Source: Chitinophagaceae bacterium (GTDB lineage: Bacteria; Bacteroidota; Bacteroidia; Chitinophagales; Chitinophagaceae). Taken from it: a DNA stretch of 64,000 nt. Made by a program: the position numbers and the translations under genes. Below the pieces are notes generated by a model. It searched no databases, was not told the origin of the DNA, and worked only from the letters and a program-made list of their open reading frames with translations. The DNA lies in contig JACMLY010000067.1 of NCBI GenBank assembly GCA_014379345.1, forward strand, positions 1-64,000, written 5' to 3'. Below, one piece after another: positions 61,796-64,000 of this stretch. How positions within the stretch are numbered: the first letter of the stretch is position 1; each line of letters opens with the position of its first letter.

Positions 61796-63784
61796 ATGCA
61801 TTTTGAAAGAAAAGATCTGTCCGACGAACAGCTCATTCATTTTTATAAAAATATTTTATTACCCAGGCTGATAGAAGAAAAAATGCTGGTGCTGCTGCGT
61901 CAGGGTCGTATTAGCAAATGGTTTAGCGGCATTGGACAGGAAGCGATTGCTGTTGGGGCCACTCTTGCTTTAGAGCCTGATGAATGGATCATGCCTCTTC
62001 ACCGGAACCTTGGCGTTTTTACCACACGCAAAATGCCGCTCCAGAAACTTTTTGTACAATGGCAGGGTGGCAGGGAAGGATATAGCAAAGGCCGCGAAAG
62101 AAGTTTTCATTTTGGAAGCAGGGAACATCATATCTGCGGCATGATCTCTCACCTCGGCCCCCAGTTGGCCATCGCGGATGGTACGGCACTAGGGGCTAAA
62201 CTCCGGAAAGAAAATAAAATATCGCTGGCCTTTACCGGCGAAGGTGGTACGAGCGAAGGAGATTTTCATGAAGCGCTGAATGTTGCCGCCGTTTGGGACC
62301 TGCCCGTAATTTTTATTATTGAGAATAATGGATACGGTTTAAGTACGCCCGCTAATGAACAGTACCGTTGCGATAGTTTGATAGACCGGGCGAGAGGTTA
62401 TGGGATGGGGGGCGTAAAGATCGATGGCAATAACCTGTTGACGGTATATAACACGATCAAAGGAGTACGGGAATATTGCATTGAACACCAGAAACCCTAT
62501 TTGATCGAGTGTTCCACTTTTCGTATGCGCGGGCACGAAGAAGCCAGCGGAACAAAATATATTCCTAAATATTTGTTTGAATTGTGGGAACACAAAGACC
62601 CCGTGATGAATTTTGAAAATTTTTTACAGGACGAGGGGATATTGACAGAAGAAAAAAAAGAGGCGATCAGGTTACAGATCAAAGAGGAAATTGAATCGGA
62701 CATAAAAAGCGGTTTGGATGCGAAATCCATAATACCCAATACAGCTGAGGAAGTGAATGATGTGTATGCGCTTCAGTCGACGGTCGACCGACCACCGTCG
62801 ACCGTCGACCGCCGGCCATCGACCGAAAAACGTTTCATTGATGCCATCAGCGAAGGATTGAAACAGTCGATGATTCAACATCCAAACCTTATTTTAATGG
62901 GCCAGGATATTGCAGAATATGGCGGGGCCTTTAAAATAACAGAAGGTTTTTTGCAGGAGTTTGGCAAAGACCGGGTCAGAAATACACCGCTTTGCGAGAG
63001 TGCTATCATTGGTACGGCACTGGGCTTAAGCCTGGAAGGTTTTAAGAGCATGATGGAAATGCAGTTCGCCGATTTTGCAACAGTTGGTTTCAACCAGATC
63101 ATCAATAACCTGGCTAAGATCCATTATCGATGGGGACAAAATGCTGATGTGGTTGTGAGGATGCCAACCGGCGGCGGCGTTGGCGCAGGGCCATTCCATA
63201 GCCAGAGCAATGAAGCATGGTTTGCACATACCCCCGGATTGAAAGTAGTATATCCATCCACCCCCATGGATGCAAAAGGATTGATGATCGCCGCCATTAA
63301 TGACCCCAATCCGGTGATGTATTTTGAGCACAAGGCATTGTATAGAAGTGTCAGCGGGCCCGTGCCGGACGAGTACTATGAAATCGCGATCGGTAAAGCA
63401 AGACTTGTACAGGAAGGAGAAGAGATCAGCATCATCACTTATGGAAGCGGAGTCCATTGGGCCGAAGACTATGCCGCAGAACATCCTGAAATATCCGTTG
63501 ATATTCTTGACCTTCGAACTTTATTACCATTGGATTATGAAGCCATCCGTTCGGCCGTTCAAAGAACAGGCAAAGTGTTATTGCTGCATGAAGACAGCCT
63601 GATCGGCGGAATTGGGGGAGAGATTGCAGCATGGATTGCTGAAAACTGTTTTGATTGCCTGGATGCGCCTGTTATGCGATGTGCATCCCTGGATACGCCA
63701 ATTCCATTTAATATAGAACTGGAAAAAAATTTTATGGCGAATTCGAGATTGCATCAAAAGGTTGAATCGCTGCTGAATTATTAA
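61796..63784 (+). CDS. 2-oxoacid dehydrogenase E1 component, fused alpha and beta subunits
   Basis: A 662-residue thiamine-diphosphate enzyme with alpha (about 1-320) and beta (about 335-662) halves in one chain. The alpha half shows the TPP-binding stretch from FTGEGGTSEGDFHEALNVAA to FIIENNGYG, and RMRGHEEASGTKYIP. The beta half shows MGQDIAEYGGAFK, PLCESAIIGTALG, MEMQFADFATVGFNQI and FEHKALYRS. This fits a branched-chain 2-oxoacid or pyruvate dehydrogenase E1; which one cannot be told. The linker (about 320-340) contains an in-frame GTCGAC palindrome (62776-62809). E2 and E3 genes are not in view. Confidence 0.92.
   Translation: MHFERKDLSDEQLIHFYKNILLPRLIEEKMLVLLRQGRISKWFSGIGQEAIAVGATLALEPDEWIMPLHRNLGVFTTRKMPLQKLFVQWQGGREGYSKGRERSFHFGSREHHICGMISHLGPQLAIADGTALGAKLRKENKISLAFTGEGGTSEGDFHEALNVAAVWDLPVIFIIENNGYGLSTPANEQYRCDSLIDRARGYGMGGVKIDGNNLLTVYNTIKGVREYCIEHQKPYLIECSTFRMRGHEEASGTKYIPKYLFELWEHKDPVMNFENFLQDEGILTEEKKEAIRLQIKEEIESDIKSGLDAKSIIPNTAEEVNDVYALQSTVDRPPSTVDRRPSTEKRFIDAISEGLKQSMIQHPNLILMGQDIAEYGGAFKITEGFLQEFGKDRVRNTPLCESAIIGTALGLSLEGFKSMMEMQFADFATVGFNQIINNLAKIHYRWGQNADVVVRMPTGGGVGAGPFHSQSNEAWFAHTPGLKVVYPSTPMDAKGLMIAAINDPNPVMYFEHKALYRSVSGPVPDEYYEIAIGKARLVQEGEEISIITYGSGVHWAEDYAAEHPEISVDILDLRTLLPLDYEAIRSAVQRTGKVLLLHEDSLIGGIGGEIAAWIAENCFDCLDAPVMRCASLDTPIPFNIELEKNFMANSRLHQKVESLLNY
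62776..62809. repeat. GTCGAC palindrome in frame in the E1 linker
   Basis: GTCGACGGTCGAC (62776-62788) is a perfect 13-bp inverted match to 62797-62809, 8-nt loop CGACCACC, followed by further CGACCG words to about 62826. It codes for a Ser/Thr/Asp/Arg/Pro-rich linker segment (STVDRPPSTVDRRPST). Confidence 0.85.
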
Positions 63785-63803
63785 CCTAAAGCTAAAAACA
63801 TAA

Positions 63804-63862
63804 GGGATGACATCCTTGCTCATGGTGATGCGGGTAGTCATGCGTTTGAAGGATGTCATCCC
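63804..63862. repeat. GGGATGACATCCTT palindromic element, copy 2
   Basis: GGGATGACATCCTTG (63804-63818) is matched by AAGGATGTCATCCC at 63849-63862. The arms are identical to those at 12999-13055, while the loops differ. Confidence 0.85.
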
Positions 63863-63874
63863 TCGTAAAAGCAA

Positions 63875-64000
63875 TTAATTCTTTGAGCCCCTTTTCTTAG
63901 TCTTTGTAGTTAAGAAATTCATGTATGCTAAACTGCGGGGTACCTGTTCCATCGATCTGGAGGATTCATCTTCGATGAAATAATGTTTAATGCGCGATTT
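63875..64000 (-). CDS. C-terminal part of an unidentified protein (truncated by the window edge)
   Basis: A minus-strand frame is open from the window edge to a TAA at 63877-63875, giving 41 residues. It ends in a basic tail (NFLTTKTKKRGSKN) after a polar stretch (FIEDESSRSMEQVPR). It lies just beyond the palindromic element and is convergent with the E1 gene. The family is not recognisable from this fragment. Confidence 0.4.
   Translation of the reverse strand, partial: KSRIKHYFIEDESSRSMEQVPRSLAYMNFLTTKTKKRGSKN

Overview
The window reads as a chromosomal segment of a Bacteroidota bacterium, most likely of the Chitinophagaceae type. The grounds are its promoters (TTTG or TTG about 19-21 bp before TAnnTTTG), GLPGLI and IPExxxVDY family proteins, large CarboxypepD_reg-like/outer-membrane beta-barrel proteins, a futalosine-pathway menaquinone gene (mqnC), a Bacteroidota-type Rho with a long charged insert, and a PadR/PspC gene pair. 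Most of the window is ordinary core genome. No phage, insertion sequence, CRISPR array or rRNA was seen. The family assignment of the organism is an inference from gene families, not a measured result.

Layout. 1-4.6 kb: end of an unknown gene, small hypotheticals, tRNA-Phe with its own promoter and terminator, recQ. 4.9-9.7 kb: a sugar-metabolism pair (arabinose-5-phosphate isomerase, mannose-1-phosphate guanylyltransferase), a 93-bp duplicated scar of the latter, a 3'-5' exonuclease, RidA and a methionine-type aminotransferase. 9.75-13 kb: an arsenic locus (arsR, a 30-residue cysteine-pair peptide, arsM, arsN2, arsC, then a HAD phosphatase) with two palindromic operators, and no efflux pump in view. 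13-24.5 kb: lipoproteins, feoB, asnS, an ExbD protein, a DUF3089 lipoprotein, a 2OG-Fe(II) oxygenase, padR and a large PspC-domain protein. 24.5-25.6 kb: a gene-free stretch filled with hairpin repeats. 25.6-36.5 kb: gcvT, an SRPBCC protein, comB, rho, selU and selD, an SMR transporter, a pterin dehydratase, an IPExxxVDY protein and an M28 peptidase. 36.7-51.3 kb: a SWIM/SNF2 helicase, two paralogous outer-membrane barrel proteins, a GLPGLI protein and a two-component system. 51.4-64 kb: a 1456-residue hybrid histidine kinase, mqnC, an aspartyl protease with a PDZ domain, a paired M16 peptidase, a small membrane protein and a fused E1 alpha/beta 2-oxoacid dehydrogenase.

Two signals stand out. 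First, three consecutive ars genes (ArsR, a previously unlisted 30-residue peptide, and ArsM) all end in Cys-Cys; the small peptide looks like a concentrated copy of the ArsM tail and is followed by a strong terminator. Second, the window carries a dozen or more quasi-palindromic elements whose sequences differ from site to site but whose architecture is alike: short repeated words in one orientation, then the same words inverted 5-150 bp later. Most sit between genes, but one has inserted in frame into selU (adding about 31 residues just before the catalytic cysteine) and another lies in frame in the linker of the fused E1 enzyme. These resemble protein-tolerated palindromic elements and are the best candidate here for something not yet described.
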